This document shows positions 55,649 to 64,000 of a stretch of 64,000 nucleotides of DNA, one piece after another. How positions within the stretch are numbered: position 1 is the stretch's first letter; each line of letters starts with the position of its first letter. The position numbers and the translations under genes are program-made. Under the pieces are notes generated by a model. It saw only the letters and a list, made by a program, of their open reading frames with translations. It had not been told where the DNA came from and did not search any database. The stretch spans positions 124,001 to 188,000 of the forward strand of contig CALYLO010000002.1 of assembly GCA_944800085.1 (NCBI GenBank), written 5' to 3'. Source of the DNA: Paenibacillus melissococcoides (lineage in GTDB: Bacteria; Bacillota; Bacilli; Paenibacillales; Paenibacillaceae).

Positions 55649-55855
55649 ATGACTTCCTTTGAGATAGAATTTTCGGCAAAAGAGCTGTCTTACTTTCTTT
55701 TCAGGGAAAAGAGATGTCCGATCTGTGAAGAAATGCTGGAGCGTGTGGAGCTTGGCAAGGGGCATGTCGGGGCAGCCAACAAGCTTGGCATCTATTACAG
55801 ATGCGTCAATTGCGATCAAATTTACTCCTTGACTGATCTTAGCGAGAAAAAGTAA
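55649..55855 (+). CDS. Small zinc-ribbon protein
   Basis: A 68-residue protein with CPIC near residue 25 and a CVNC pair near 52 (FREKRCPICEEMLERVELGKG, YYRCVNCDQIYSLTDL). ATG at 55649 has AAAGGAGAG upstream and is preferred over an in-frame start at 55499. Its function is unknown. Confidence 0.6.
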   Translation: MTSFEIEFSAKELSYFLFREKRCPICEEMLERVELGKGHVGAANKLGIYYRCVNCDQIYSLTDLSEKK

Positions 55856-55889
55856 GACGAATACGGAATACTTCTATGAGGAAGATGAC

Positions 55890-56686
55890 ATGACAGATAC
55901 TTATCTTCAATACCCGATGAAGCGCTGCAATCGAAATTTTCTAGTAAGCAATCTAATTCTGATGGTTGTTGTTATCCTTCTGTGCAGCGGCTCTTTCCGA
56001 ACCATTCATAATTACATGAACGGGCCGTTCGAGGTGGAAGGGGAACAATTGCTGTCCGTGGTTGATCCGGATGATGTATATCAATTCTATGTTCGTTTTC
56101 AGGCTGACACGATATATGAGCCGATTGCGGAGCAAGTCGAATGGATGACTGCTTTTCATGGAATGATGCGAAGCGATGAGGAGGCAGTATACAAGTATTC
56201 TTTGGCCCAGTTGAAAGATCATGTTATCATTATCAGACACAACGTTGATGAGCCGATCGATGGCCGCTAGAGGTAGCGTTATTCCGCGTCCCGGCAGATG
56301 TCTATGGAATCGCTGATGAGTTGATAGACGGTGAGCGGAAGGTACTGCCCTTTATGCTGGACATGACAGGCGCTTTGCAGCAAAAGGCGATGCAGATTTT
56401 CTATATCGTGACTCCCGTTTTCCTGCTTGCCGCGTTCAATATCATAAGGGCGCTGTATAGAATGATGGACAGGGAGCGTCACCCCATTTACAAGAAGCTC
56501 CGCGCATTCGGCGATGCCGATGAAGCGCTTCTCAGCATCAATCAGGAGATGAGCAACGAAGTGATTCAAGTGAAGAATTACTACGTTACCCCGTCATGGA
56601 TTATACGCCAAAATTGGTTTGCGTTGAAAATAGCGAGAAATTATTTCGAACCGGATGAAGTATATGATTTGGATAAAGTGTTCTAG
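55890..56686 (+). pseudogene. Two-helix membrane protein split by a frameshift
   Basis: The first frame (55890-56270) has a membrane helix (FLVSNLILMVVVILLCSGSF) and an extracellular part (…DPDDVYQFYVRFQAD…). The second continues from about 56268 (LEVALFRVPADVYGIADELIDGERKVLPF) with a second helix (IFYIVTPVFLLAAFNIIRALY) and a cytoplasmic tail. A one-base change near 56268 separates them. Together they resemble an uncharacterised Bacillota membrane protein family (DUF6709-like, tentative). Confidence 0.65.
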
Positions 56687-56805
56687 TTATTGGAAATTCA
56701 TGGATGGAGTCGGGCGAACCAGGACCCCGGCAACAGCCCGGCCCACACGCTTCCCCGGCAGCCTGCATACACTGGCCTCGACAAAAGCGCAAGGGAGGTC
56801 AACCG

Positions 56806-57069
56806 ATGCCTGCCGTATCCATGTACAGAAAATGCGCCCATTGCCTGAACAAGCAGGTGAGCATCACAGCGAAGAATGGCAATATCTATCTAGGGAAAAT
56901 CGTGAAGGTGGATAAAAAGAGAGTTTATCTCAAGGTAAGTTCCGTGAAGCACGCGAGCAAAGTGCATACCTCCTTTGCCCCGTTCATCTTGCCGCTCGTC
57001 CTGTTCGATCTGCTGGCCATCGTGCTGCTGGAGAGAAGACGCCGCATTCCGAGAAGAAGATTTTTATAA
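56806..57069 (+). CDS. Small membrane protein with N-terminal Cys pair
   Basis: An 87-residue protein with C-A-H-C at residues 10-13, a short beta segment (QVSITAKNGNIYLGKIVKVDKKRVYLKV), one membrane helix (FAPFILPLVLFDLLAIVLL) and an Arg-rich end (ERRRRIPRRRFL). ATG at 56806 follows GGGAGG. Its function is unknown. Confidence 0.65.
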   Translation: MPAVSMYRKCAHCLNKQVSITAKNGNIYLGKIVKVDKKRVYLKVSSVKHASKVHTSFAPFILPLVLFDLLAIVLLERRRRIPRRRFL

Positions 57070-57079
57070 GAGCGTCCCG

Positions 57080-57107
57080 CCCTCATACCGATGAGGGTAT
57101 TTTTTTG
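57080..57107 (+). terminator. Terminator after the small membrane protein
   Basis: CCCTCAT (57080-57086) pairs with ATGAGGG (57091-57097), followed by T7. Strong and well spaced. Confidence 0.85.
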
Positions 57108-57296
57108 CGCTGCGGCTTCATAGGCTAGAATACAAAATGATCGCTCCGACGCGATATTTATGATATATTTCCTAGTTAATATTTCCTATAATAGAGATGT
57201 GGCTGTATTTTTTGTATTTTGGGAGGCTTCGTTGCAAGCCTCTATACATATAACCGATAGAATGGACAGAGTAGATTCAGCGGGGGGAGAAGGTAC

Positions 57297-58598
57297 ATGG
57301 CAATCATTGATGTGATCAAATATGACGGTCCGCCGGATGTATTCGCGTGGAAGCATCCGAATCAGGAGCTGGAGACGTGGACGCAGCTTATCGTCAATGA
57401 ATCGCAGGAAGTAATTCTCTATAAAGGCGGACAGGCGATGGATCGGTTCACCGCCGGCCGGCATACGTTAAGTACAGCGAATATACCGATTATCAATAAT
57501 ATCGTGAATTTGCCGTTCGGCGGGAAGTCGCCGTTCACGGCGGAGGTATGGTTCGTCAACAAGCTTCATTCTCTCAATATCAAATGGGGGACGCGGGCGC
57601 CGCTCCAGCTCCAGGATCCGAAATATCAGATGTTCGTGCTGGTGCGCTCCTACGGCCAATTCGGCATTCAGATCGATGACGCCCGCAAGTTTCTGGGGAA
57701 GCTCGTCGGCACGATGCCCATATTCAGTCAGGACGCGCTAAGCGAATATTTCCGCGGCGTGCTGATGATGAATATTCATGAATTGATTTCGTCTTATTTT
57801 GTTCACCGTAAAATCAGCATTCTGGAAATTAACGCATACATATCAGACATTTCCAAGCATATCCATGAGCGCGTAGCGCCCGTCTTCGAGGAATATGGCA
57901 TCCGGCTGTTGAACTTCACGGTCGATTCCGTCAATACGCCGGAGGACGATCCGGCCACGCAGCGTCTGCGGGAAGCGCTCACGAAGCGGGCGGAGATGGA
58001 TATTATCGGGTTCACGTATCAGCAGGAGCGCACCTTCGATACGCTCGAGCAGGCCGCGAAGAACGAGGGCGGCACCCATTCGGATCTGATGGGCGCGGGG
58101 ATTGGCCTCAGCATGGGATATGGCGTCGGCGGGGCCATCGGCGGCACGATGACGCGGCTGGCCGACGACCTGCAGGCCGTGCCGGCCCGGCAGAAAACAT
58201 GCCCAAAGTGTGATCGCCGCAATCCGGACGACGCCGCCTTCTGCACGGCATGCGGCACGGCATTTGCCGCCTCCGGCGAAGCCGCTCCCCCGGAAGAAGT
58301 CCGGTGCAGTGCCTGCAATCGTTCGATGTCCCGGCGGTCCAAGTTCTGTCCGCATTGCGGCGACCCGTACAATCCGTGCCCTCACTGCGGGGCAGACAAT
58401 CAGCCTGGGCAAGCCCAATGCGCGAAGTGCGGGCAAGATATGCCGGTTCCTTGCCGCCATTGCGGGGAGAATGTGCAGCCCGGGGTCAAGTTCTGCCCGC
58501 ATTGCGGCCAGGAGCTCGCGCTCACCTGCGGCCAATGCGGCCACGAAGTGCAGCCGGGACAGAAATTTTGCGCAGAATGCGGCAATAAGCTGACATAG
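57297..58598 (+). CDS. SPFH-domain protein with five zinc ribbons (YdjI-like)
   Basis: A 433-residue protein related to B. subtilis YdjI, an SPFH (flotillin-type) protein of the cell-envelope stress response. Residues 1-240 carry the SPFH fold (VIKYDGPPDVFAWKHP, QEVILYKGGQAMDRFTAGRHTLST, FEEYGIRLLNFTVDSVN). A Gly-rich stretch (GAGIGLSMGYGVGGAIGG) follows, then five zinc ribbons from about 300, each with two CxxC pairs (CPKC…CTAC, CSAC…CPHC, CPHC…CAKC, CRHC…CPHC, CGQC…CAEC). The ATG has GGGGGAG upstream, and a TATAAT-like box lies at 57187. Two membrane proteins follow closely. Confidence 0.85.
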   Translation: MAIIDVIKYDGPPDVFAWKHPNQELETWTQLIVNESQEVILYKGGQAMDRFTAGRHTLSTANIPIINNIVNLPFGGKSPFTAEVWFVNKLHSLNIKWGTRAPLQLQDPKYQMFVLVRSYGQFGIQIDDARKFLGKLVGTMPIFSQDALSEYFRGVLMMNIHELISSYFVHRKISILEINAYISDISKHIHERVAPVFEEYGIRLLNFTVDSVNTPEDDPATQRLREALTKRAEMDIIGFTYQQERTFDTLEQAAKNEGGTHSDLMGAGIGLSMGYGVGGAIGGTMTRLADDLQAVPARQKTCPKCDRRNPDDAAFCTACGTAFAASGEAAPPEEVRCSACNRSMSRRSKFCPHCGDPYNPCPHCGADNQPGQAQCAKCGQDMPVPCRHCGENVQPGVKFCPHCGQELALTCGQCGHEVQPGQKFCAECGNKLT

Positions 58599-58609
58599 GG
58601 GGATGACGG

Positions 58610-59356
58610 ATGAGACAGCTTACATCATACAAAGGGATTACGACGACGATTTTCGCTATCATCCTTATCGTTACGCTCTCGCTGTTCTTCTCGTTCAGTG
58701 AGACCGATACGCGCGACGCCTCCTGGTGGCTGTCGTTAGGCGCCCTCGTGCTGGCGGAGGTCATCAGCTACGGATTTGTGTTCCAAATGATAGAGAGCGG
58801 CCATGAATTCAAGGCGTCCGTCCCGGCCTATATGTCGCTGGCAGCGGTCATCACCATTTATGATGCCGTCGTTCTGTTGCATATCGTGCTATTTTGGCTT
58901 ATTTTCGAAATTCCGTTCAAAATCTATTTATTCATTCACATATTGACCTTGGCAACGATGCTGATCGTCGGCTTGCTTCTTAGCATGGCCAAAATATTTA
59001 TTCGCAGCCGGGAAGCGGACGAGCAGGTTCGCATCCAGTCGATGAAGCAGCTCTATATCCTTCTGAATGGGGCGCGAATGGAACTGGAAAGCTGCCAGCA
59101 TGCGGACCGCGACACGCTGCGGGAATTGCTGTACAGTCTGGAGGAGCAGTTGAAATATAGCGATCCGATCTCGCATCCGGCCCTGGTGTTGGAAGAAGCC
59201 GAACTGATGGAGAAGGTGCGGCAGCTCGACAGCGGGGTGCGATCGTTCGTGCGCGAACGGCCGACGCTGCATTCTTCTGACGAGCTGCGTCAACTGATGC
59301 TGGATATTGCCAAGCTCCTGCGGCTCCGCAACGAGCGCATGACGGTGATGAAGTAG
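58610..59356 (+). CDS. Four-helix membrane protein, SPFH partner
   Basis: A 248-residue protein with four hydrophobic segments in residues 10-125 (TIFAIILIVTLSLFF, LALVLAEVISYGFVF-like, ITIYDAVVLLHIVLFWL, LTLATMLIVGLLLSM) and a cytoplasmic coiled-coil tail (LREWLLYSLEEQLKY-like, RQLDSGVRSFV). It starts 11 bases after the SPFH gene and is probably co-transcribed; membrane anchoring of an SPFH scaffold by such partners is known for the Ydj proteins. No enzymatic motif. Confidence 0.75.
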   Translation: MRQLTSYKGITTTIFAIILIVTLSLFFSFSETDTRDASWWLSLGALVLAEVISYGFVFQMIESGHEFKASVPAYMSLAAVITIYDAVVLLHIVLFWLIFEIPFKIYLFIHILTLATMLIVGLLLSMAKIFIRSREADEQVRIQSMKQLYILLNGARMELESCQHADRDTLRELLYSLEEQLKYSDPISHPALVLEEAELMEKVRQLDSGVRSFVRERPTLHSSDELRQLMLDIAKLLRLRNERMTVMK

Positions 59357-59368
59357 GAGGGGAGCGCC

Positions 59369-60241
59369 ATGTCCAGGGAAAGACGAAGCCTGTGGCTCAG
59401 CGCGGCCGGGGTTGCCTTTATGTTTTTTATCTGTCCGCCTACGGGAATTGCGTTGGGTATCCTTCGCGGCAAATATGACGACAACAGTATACGGGGCAAA
59501 AGTCGGGGACTACGAATTGCAGGCGGGATTTCGATTGCCATATTTGTTCTTATGGCCTATGGACAACTGTTCCAGAATCCGAATCCACCACCCTACTCTC
59601 AAGTGTTACTCCTAGCTGGTGTCCTGTACTTGTTGCCCGGGTTGTCCATGATACGCGCCGGTAACAGAGTCATCAGGTCAGCCGAAAAGGAGGCTCCAGT
59701 TCGGTGGATGAAGTGGGAAGAACTGAAAGCCATACCAGCGGCGCATCGTCCATGGATGTTCCTGAAACGATGGTTCCGTTTTGGCAATGTGCTGCGGGTT
59801 ATCGGTTTGATATTCCTTATCTTTTTCGGGTTGGTTGTGCTAGTTCTTGCCTTATCAAAACAGGAAAATGAATTGGAAATTCTGATCATCTTTTTCTTCC
59901 TGTTCTGCCTGCCGGGCACGCTTATGTACTGGGCGGGCACGAGGCTGAACCGCAAGGAGGATCAAGCCCAATCGCTACCGAACAGGTTCGGCGGGGAAGG
60001 GAAGGCAAGCTCATCGCAAGCGGGCCGGACTACCGATCAAGAATGGAAAAAGTACAGCCGGGATCCCATCCCGAAGCGGGTGGCCTATACCGCCGCAGCG
60101 GCCAAGGAGGCGGCAAGCGCCCAGTCTCCGCCTTCGCCTCCGCGGAGGATGATCTGTCCGGGCTGCGGGGCCCAGAACACCGTCCCGGCGCATGCCAGCA
60201 TAGCTTGCGAATACTGCGGCTCTACTCTTACCAACCTGTAA
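59369..60241 (+). CDS. Membrane protein with C-terminal zinc ribbon
   Basis: A 290-residue protein with about five membrane segments (AAGVAFMFFICPPTGIAL, ISIAIFVLMAYG, SQVLLLAGVLYLLPGL, VIGLIFLIFFGLVVLVLAL, IIFFFLFCLPGTLMYW) and a soluble end with one zinc ribbon (CPGCGAQN…CEYCGSTL). It starts 12 bases after the previous stop with GGAGGGGA. Same operon as the SPFH gene; its role is unknown. Confidence 0.75.
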   Translation: MSRERRSLWLSAAGVAFMFFICPPTGIALGILRGKYDDNSIRGKSRGLRIAGGISIAIFVLMAYGQLFQNPNPPPYSQVLLLAGVLYLLPGLSMIRAGNRVIRSAEKEAPVRWMKWEELKAIPAAHRPWMFLKRWFRFGNVLRVIGLIFLIFFGLVVLVLALSKQENELEILIIFFFLFCLPGTLMYWAGTRLNRKEDQAQSLPNRFGGEGKASSSQAGRTTDQEWKKYSRDPIPKRVAYTAAAAKEAASAQSPPSPPRRMICPGCGAQNTVPAHASIACEYCGSTLTNL

Positions 60242-60254
60242 ATATCAAGGAAAC

Positions 60255-60302
60255 AAGGCTGCCCACCCAAGCAGAATGCCTGCTTGAGCGGCGCAGCCTT
60301 GT
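60255..60302. terminator. Nested hairpin between convergent genes
   Basis: AAGGCTGC (60255-60262) pairs with GCAGCCTT (60293-60300), enclosing an inner stem CAAGCAG/CTGCTTG. It lies between two convergent stops and could end both transcripts. Confidence 0.55.
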
Positions 60303-60314
60303 GCTGATCGCGGA

Positions 60315-61719
60315 TTACTTCAAATAATCCGGCTCGCTTACTTGATCGATGAACAGGATGCCGTCGAACTGCTGCGCCGGAACGCTGCTGACCGGCATGA
60401 CGCCGTCATAGTAGGAGATGTTCGGCTGCGTCATCCACGAATTGCCCGGCACGCGCTTCGCATAGCGCAGGTCGACAAAGGCGAACGGATGCCCTGCCCC
60501 TTTCATCACTTCCTCGATCGAATGCGGCATCGGAGGAAGCACGTCGGAAGCGCCTCCGCCGACATGCGCATTGCGGCCGCCGCCCATATACAGGCCGATT
60601 ACGTAGCCCTGATCCTTGAATTCGGTCTTCGGCATCCATTCGCCCATATGGACGCGCGGCAGCGAATTCATCTCTTGCGAGTACGCTTTGGCGATATGGC
60701 CGTTATGGGCCCAGACGATAATCTTCTCGTTCGGATAAACATGGGTCGCAAGCCAGCTCAGGTTGTCGGCCATCATCCGATCGCGGTACTCCGAGGATTG
60801 GATAATCGACATGTAGTCCATCGATTTCCCGTTCAGGAATGCAGTGGAGTTAATCGAAATCTCCATATACTCCTCGACGACTTGATTCCGGTTGTCCAGG
60901 GCCCGCTCCATCAGCTTGACGATATGCGGGTTGTCCGGATACTGCCGCTGCAGCTCCTCGGCGCGCTTCGGCAGCCGCGCCCGCACCTGCTGGTACACCT
61001 TCAGCAGCTTCCAGATCTTCAGTCATTTCCCACTCATCCAGCTCTTGTTCCGCTTCCCGGAATTGCTTGGCCAGCTTGGCATCGCCCATCCACTCGCCCG
61101 TGAACAGCGCTCCCTGCGGCTGCATATCGAAGCCCGCCAGCGCCAGCGGCGTCTTCGTGTGTTGCGTATCCTTGATATATTGGAAAAGCGGGACGGTCTC
61201 CTGAGCCTGCCAGACGCGGAAGATCGAATCCTTCATCGTCGCGACCGGTTCCCGGGTGTGAATATGGCCGTACGCGGAGGCGGCATTGCCGAGATTCGTC
61301 TCGAAGGCGACGACGTTGAAGCCTAGCTCTTGATGCAAATATTGAATCAGCCGCGTCTTGGCCGAATTGTATTCCGCCGCGCCATGGGAGCTCTCGCCCA
61401 GATAGACGATGCGCTTGTCGAGCAGGAGCGGCTTCAGCATATCCAGGTCGGCGAAGCTGCCCTCGGCTGCCTGGCCGTCCTTCGTCGCGGCAGGTTGAAT
61501 CGTATCCAGCGCATAGGCATTCGTGCGGAGCCAATCCTCCCATTGCTGTCTAAATTTGGTCGATACGGTGCCGCTGACGGCGGCCGTCGATGCGGCCGCA
61601 GCCGGGTTGGCTTCTCCATGTGCGGCAGGTGCCCAAGAGAACAGGGCGCTTAGAGAAATCACGGATGCTGCGAATAGCTGTACGGAACGTCTGGTCCATT
61701 TTGTCATCTGGGGTTTCAA
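60315..61719 (-). pseudogene. Erythromycin-esterase family protein, secreted, frameshifted
   Basis: Start at TTG 61719 with GGGAGAG; a signal peptide (…LFAASVISLSALFSWAPAAHG) precedes the esterase fold. Seen are YLGESSHGAAEYNSAKTRL (conserved Glu/His) and VVAFETNLGNA, then after a one-base shift near 61015 KVYQQVRARLPKRAEEL, KIIVWAHNGHIAKAYSQ and PGNSWMTQPNISYYD. The two halves (289 and 227 residues) join to about 460 residues with family residues intact. An indel at CTGGAAGCTG is the only break, so a sequencing error is possible. The family hydrolyses macrolides or related esters; the substrate is unknown. Confidence 0.75.
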
Positions 61720-62166
61720 AATATCATCTCTCCCTATAAGTATCTATACTGCTTTTACATATGAATCAGGTGAATCAGGGTCACGAGGACCGGCGTGTTG
61801 CTATTGGCCATAATTGCTCCCGATGTGACGCATTCATCTTATAACGGAATGGATGCGGCCGCCTTTTTTATGCGATGAACGGAGCGATATTGGGGGTGAG
61901 CGGCGCGCCCTGGAGGTCGAACGAACCGGATAGGAACGGGGCTGCGGGCCAAAGAGAACATGATAGTATACATTACGAAATGAATGGAATTGCGTTGCGC
62001 CATGGAATACTAGACTAACCATTTTCAACAGAGGACGAGTCTGGCTGGCAAATATGAAGAATGAGCTCCATATCGACATATTGTTCGTTTTCGGGATGGA
62101 GAGATTAGAAAAAATAGCATTTCCCGGGCAATTTTCGACGAAAAGGCGAATGAATCGACAATATCA

Positions 62167-62195
62167 TTGACAAAAAATCGGCTTTGGACTAGGAT
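62167..62195 (+). promoter_or_regulatory. SigA-type promoter for the purine permease
   Basis: TTGACA (62167-62172), 17 bases, TAGGAT (62190-62195) precede the permease gene by 42 bases. No guanine/adenine riboswitch core is visible upstream. The rest of 61720-62166 has no gene or other signal that I recognise. Confidence 0.6.
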
Positions 62196-62236
62196 ACGAA
62201 AGTGCGCAATGCGCAGGCAAGGAAGGAGCAGAGTTT

Positions 62237-63529
62237 ATGATAGAAAAGTGGTTCAAATTAAAAGAACATGGCACGAATGCCCGCACCGAGATGACAGCGG
62301 GACTGACCACGTTCTTGACTATGGTATATATTGTCGTCGTCAACCCGGCGATTTTGTCGGGGGCGGGGGTGCCGTTCCAACAGGTGTTCACGGCGACGGT
62401 CATCTCCGCCATTATCGGAACATTGACCATGGCTCTCGCGGCGAACCATCCGATCGCCGTCGCGCCGGGTATGGGAATGAATGCGTACTTCACCTCCGTG
62501 GTCGCTTCGCAGGGCGTTACCTACCAGACTGTCTTCGGAACGGTGTTCCTGGCGGGGATTCTCTTCCTGCTGCTTACCTTTACGAAGCTGCGCGAGACAT
62601 TGATTGAGTCGATCCCGGCGCCGCTCAAGTTCGGCATCACGGCAGGCATCGGGTTATTCATCGCCTTTATCGGCTTGAAATCATCCGGCATTGTGGTAGC
62701 CAGCGAATCGACGATGGTCGCTTTCGGCGACCTGCACCAGCCTGTCACGATATTAACGCTGGCTGGCCTGTTCATCACGCTTATCCTGATGGCCCGCAAG
62801 GTGAACGGGGCCTTATTTATCGGCATGGCGCTGACCGCCGTCATTGGTTACTTCATGGGCTTGATGAAGTTCACGGGCGTGGTGGCGCTGCCTGCGGCCC
62901 CGGTGTTGTTCGACATCGATATTTCAGGCGTCTTTACCCATGGGCTGTACACGGTCGTCTTTGCCTTCCTGCTGGTGACGATCTTCGATACGACCGGCAC
63001 GATGATCGGCGTCGCGGAGCAGGCTGGGCTGATGAAGGGCAACTCTTTTCCGCGGGCGAAGCAGGCGCTGCTGGCCGACGCCTTGGCGACGACGGCAGGC
63101 TCGCTAATGGGAACGACCCCGTCCAGCGCCTATGTGGAATCGTCGGCAGGCGTGGCCGCAGGGGGGCGCACCGGTTTGACCTCAGCCGTCGTCGCCGGAC
63201 TGTTCTTCCTGTCGCTCTTCTTCTCGCCGGTGATCGAAGCGATCTCTTCGCTCCCGGCCATTACCGCTCCGGTGCTGATCATTGTCGGCTGCTTCATGAT
63301 GGAGGGGCTGGCCCGCATCCAGTGGAAGCAATTCGATGATGCGTTCCCGGCATTCGCGATTATGATCAGCATGCCGCTGACCTCCAGCATCGCGACGGGC
63401 ATCGCGATCGGCTTCATTACTTACCCGCTTATCAAGCTGTTCAGCGGCAAAGGCCGGCAGGTGCACCCGATTCTCTATGTCTTCGGCGTCATTTTCGCGC
63501 TGCAGATGGTATTTTTTCCGGCGCATTAA
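62237..63529 (+). CDS. NCS2-family purine (hypoxanthine/guanine) permease, PbuG-like
   Basis: A 430-residue membrane transporter of the AzgA/PbuG branch that takes up purine bases with protons. About 12 to 13 hydrophobic segments are seen. Signature stretches are TFLTMVYIVVVNPAIL, NHPIAVAPGMGMNAYFT (substrate loop), KFGITAGIGLFIAFIGLK, FDTTGTMIGVAEQAGL, GTTPSSAYVESSAGVAAGGRTGL and a final FALQMVFFP. ATG at 62237 follows GGAAGGAG. It is encoded alone behind its own promoter. Confidence 0.92.
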   Translation: MIEKWFKLKEHGTNARTEMTAGLTTFLTMVYIVVVNPAILSGAGVPFQQVFTATVISAIIGTLTMALAANHPIAVAPGMGMNAYFTSVVASQGVTYQTVFGTVFLAGILFLLLTFTKLRETLIESIPAPLKFGITAGIGLFIAFIGLKSSGIVVASESTMVAFGDLHQPVTILTLAGLFITLILMARKVNGALFIGMALTAVIGYFMGLMKFTGVVALPAAPVLFDIDISGVFTHGLYTVVFAFLLVTIFDTTGTMIGVAEQAGLMKGNSFPRAKQALLADALATTAGSLMGTTPSSAYVESSAGVAAGGRTGLTSAVVAGLFFLSLFFSPVIEAISSLPAITAPVLIIVGCFMMEGLARIQWKQFDDAFPAFAIMISMPLTSSIATGIAIGFITYPLIKLFSGKGRQVHPILYVFGVIFALQMVFFPAH

Positions 63530-63650
63530 GCCTGACTGGCAGTTTGAACGGGCTCTCGCCCCGGATGCTGCAACTCTATAGCGCCGTTCCTATGAAGGAA
63601 GCAAAGGAATCGGCAGGCCGATCAGGAACGCAGGGATGACGGGCCTGTGT

Positions 63651-64000
63651 CTATTCCGGGGCCGGCCCCCGATCGCGCTCCTTTAAGGCCGCGTGGCTCA
63701 CTTGCAATGTAACCGTACCGTGCTTGAAGCGGAGAAAGGGCTTGAGCCGATTGACCAAGCTCCGCGGGGAATCGAGCGCTTGCCCGCATGCGGCCTTCAG
63801 ATCCAGGAGATGACGTTTGCCCATGAAGGGAGCAGGCAGGTAATGACTCCCCAATATCTTGTGACCGGCATAGATGTCGATCATCGCCTGCGCGCTTCGC
63901 GCGTAGTCCGGAACGTGGGCGGTTGGGAGATTGGCTACGAGAGGACCGTGGTACAGGGCGTCTGCGACAAAGAAATACCCGTTCTCCTCATCCAACAATC
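63651..64000 (-). CDS. Metallo-beta-lactamase-fold protein, C-terminal part
   Basis: The window ends within this minus-strand gene; 115 residues of the C-terminus are present. FFVADALYHGPLVANL and LGSHYLPAPF suggest the Asp and last His of the metallo-beta-lactamase site, followed by a helical tail. The HxHxDH motif lies outside the window, so the assignment is moderate. Confidence 0.55.
   Translation of the reverse strand, partial: LLDEENGYFFVADALYHGPLVANLPTAHVPDYARSAQAMIDIYAGHKILGSHYLPAPFMGKRHLLDLKAACGQALDSPRSLVNRLKPFLRFKHGTVTLQVSHAALKERDRGPAPE

Noticed and set aside
61900..62236. Purine riboswitch before the PbuG-like gene
   Set aside because: No conserved core (TATA…CTAAT…, GTTTC…CC loops) was found in the leader; a plain promoter is close to the start.
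1..64000. Contractile sheath, tube, baseplate J, ClpV or FtsK/EssC ATPase
   Set aside because: No reading frame in the window shows these families, so a complete type VI, eCIS or type VII machine cannot be claimed here.
1..64000. CRISPR array
   Set aside because: The tandem repeats seen are contiguous or degenerate, without regular spacers, and no cas genes are present.

Overview
The window looks like a chromosome segment from a spore-forming, moderately GC-rich member of the Bacillota, most likely Paenibacillus or a close relative. This rests on familiar Bacillota genes (YwbE-type protein, TVP38-type membrane protein, YdjI-like SPFH protein, PbuG-like purine permease), GGAGG ribosome binding sites, alternative GTG/TTG starts and lipobox lipoproteins. 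No rRNA, tRNA or CRISPR array was seen. The flanks (1-20.9 kb and about 55.5-64 kb) are GC-rich with ordinary gene density. The middle (about 20.95-55.5 kb) is much richer in AT and full of insertion sequences and broken genes.

Region 1 (1-8.1 kb): a TVP38-type membrane protein; a small lipoprotein divergent from a lipase with a helical C-terminus and a WXG-type partner (a likely type VII lipase-toxin/immunity set); a methyltransferase; a YwbE protein; a DEAD-box RNA helicase; and a membrane diguanylate cyclase.

Region 2 (8.2-24.7 kb): a probable multi-gene system. It has a Ser/Thr kinase, a membrane VWA protein, a PP2C phosphatase, a degenerate PP2C fused through a membrane anchor to TPR-like repeats, two unrecognised proteins, a SAP-plus-Hsp70/actin-fold ATPase, a possible baseplate-like protein, a DcrB/DUF1795-like protein, a toxin-less VgrG-like spike, a pentapeptide-repeat protein and an Imm11-like protein. 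The kinase/phosphatase/VWA set next to VgrG- and PAAR-like (DUF4280) proteins recalls the post-translational control of type VI secretion, but in a Gram-positive. No sheath, tube or contractile ATPase gene is visible here.

Region 3 (24.9-55.5 kb): an effector archive. Three VgrG-toxin genes (one frameshifted) each carry a different C-terminal domain and are followed by a candidate immunity gene. Two lie in the order pentapeptide, Imm11-like, DUF4280, VgrG-toxin, immunity. Between them are promoterless or broken toxin cassettes that share the VgrG pre-toxin region but have new toxin ends (two deaminase-like, one HExxH metallopeptidase-like), each with its own immunity gene or remnant. Insertion sequences of IS110, IS256, IS3, IS5/IS427 type (three copies) and a 1625-bp DUF772-type element (two copies) punctuate it, some nested, some inside immunity and accessory genes.

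Region 4 (55.6-64 kb): a return to GC-rich core-like genes: small zinc-ribbon and membrane proteins, a YdjI-like SPFH protein with two membrane partners, a frameshifted erythromycin-esterase family gene, a PbuG-like permease and the end of a metallo-beta-lactamase-fold gene. Several single-base frameshifts occur in otherwise intact genes, so some may be sequencing errors rather than decay.
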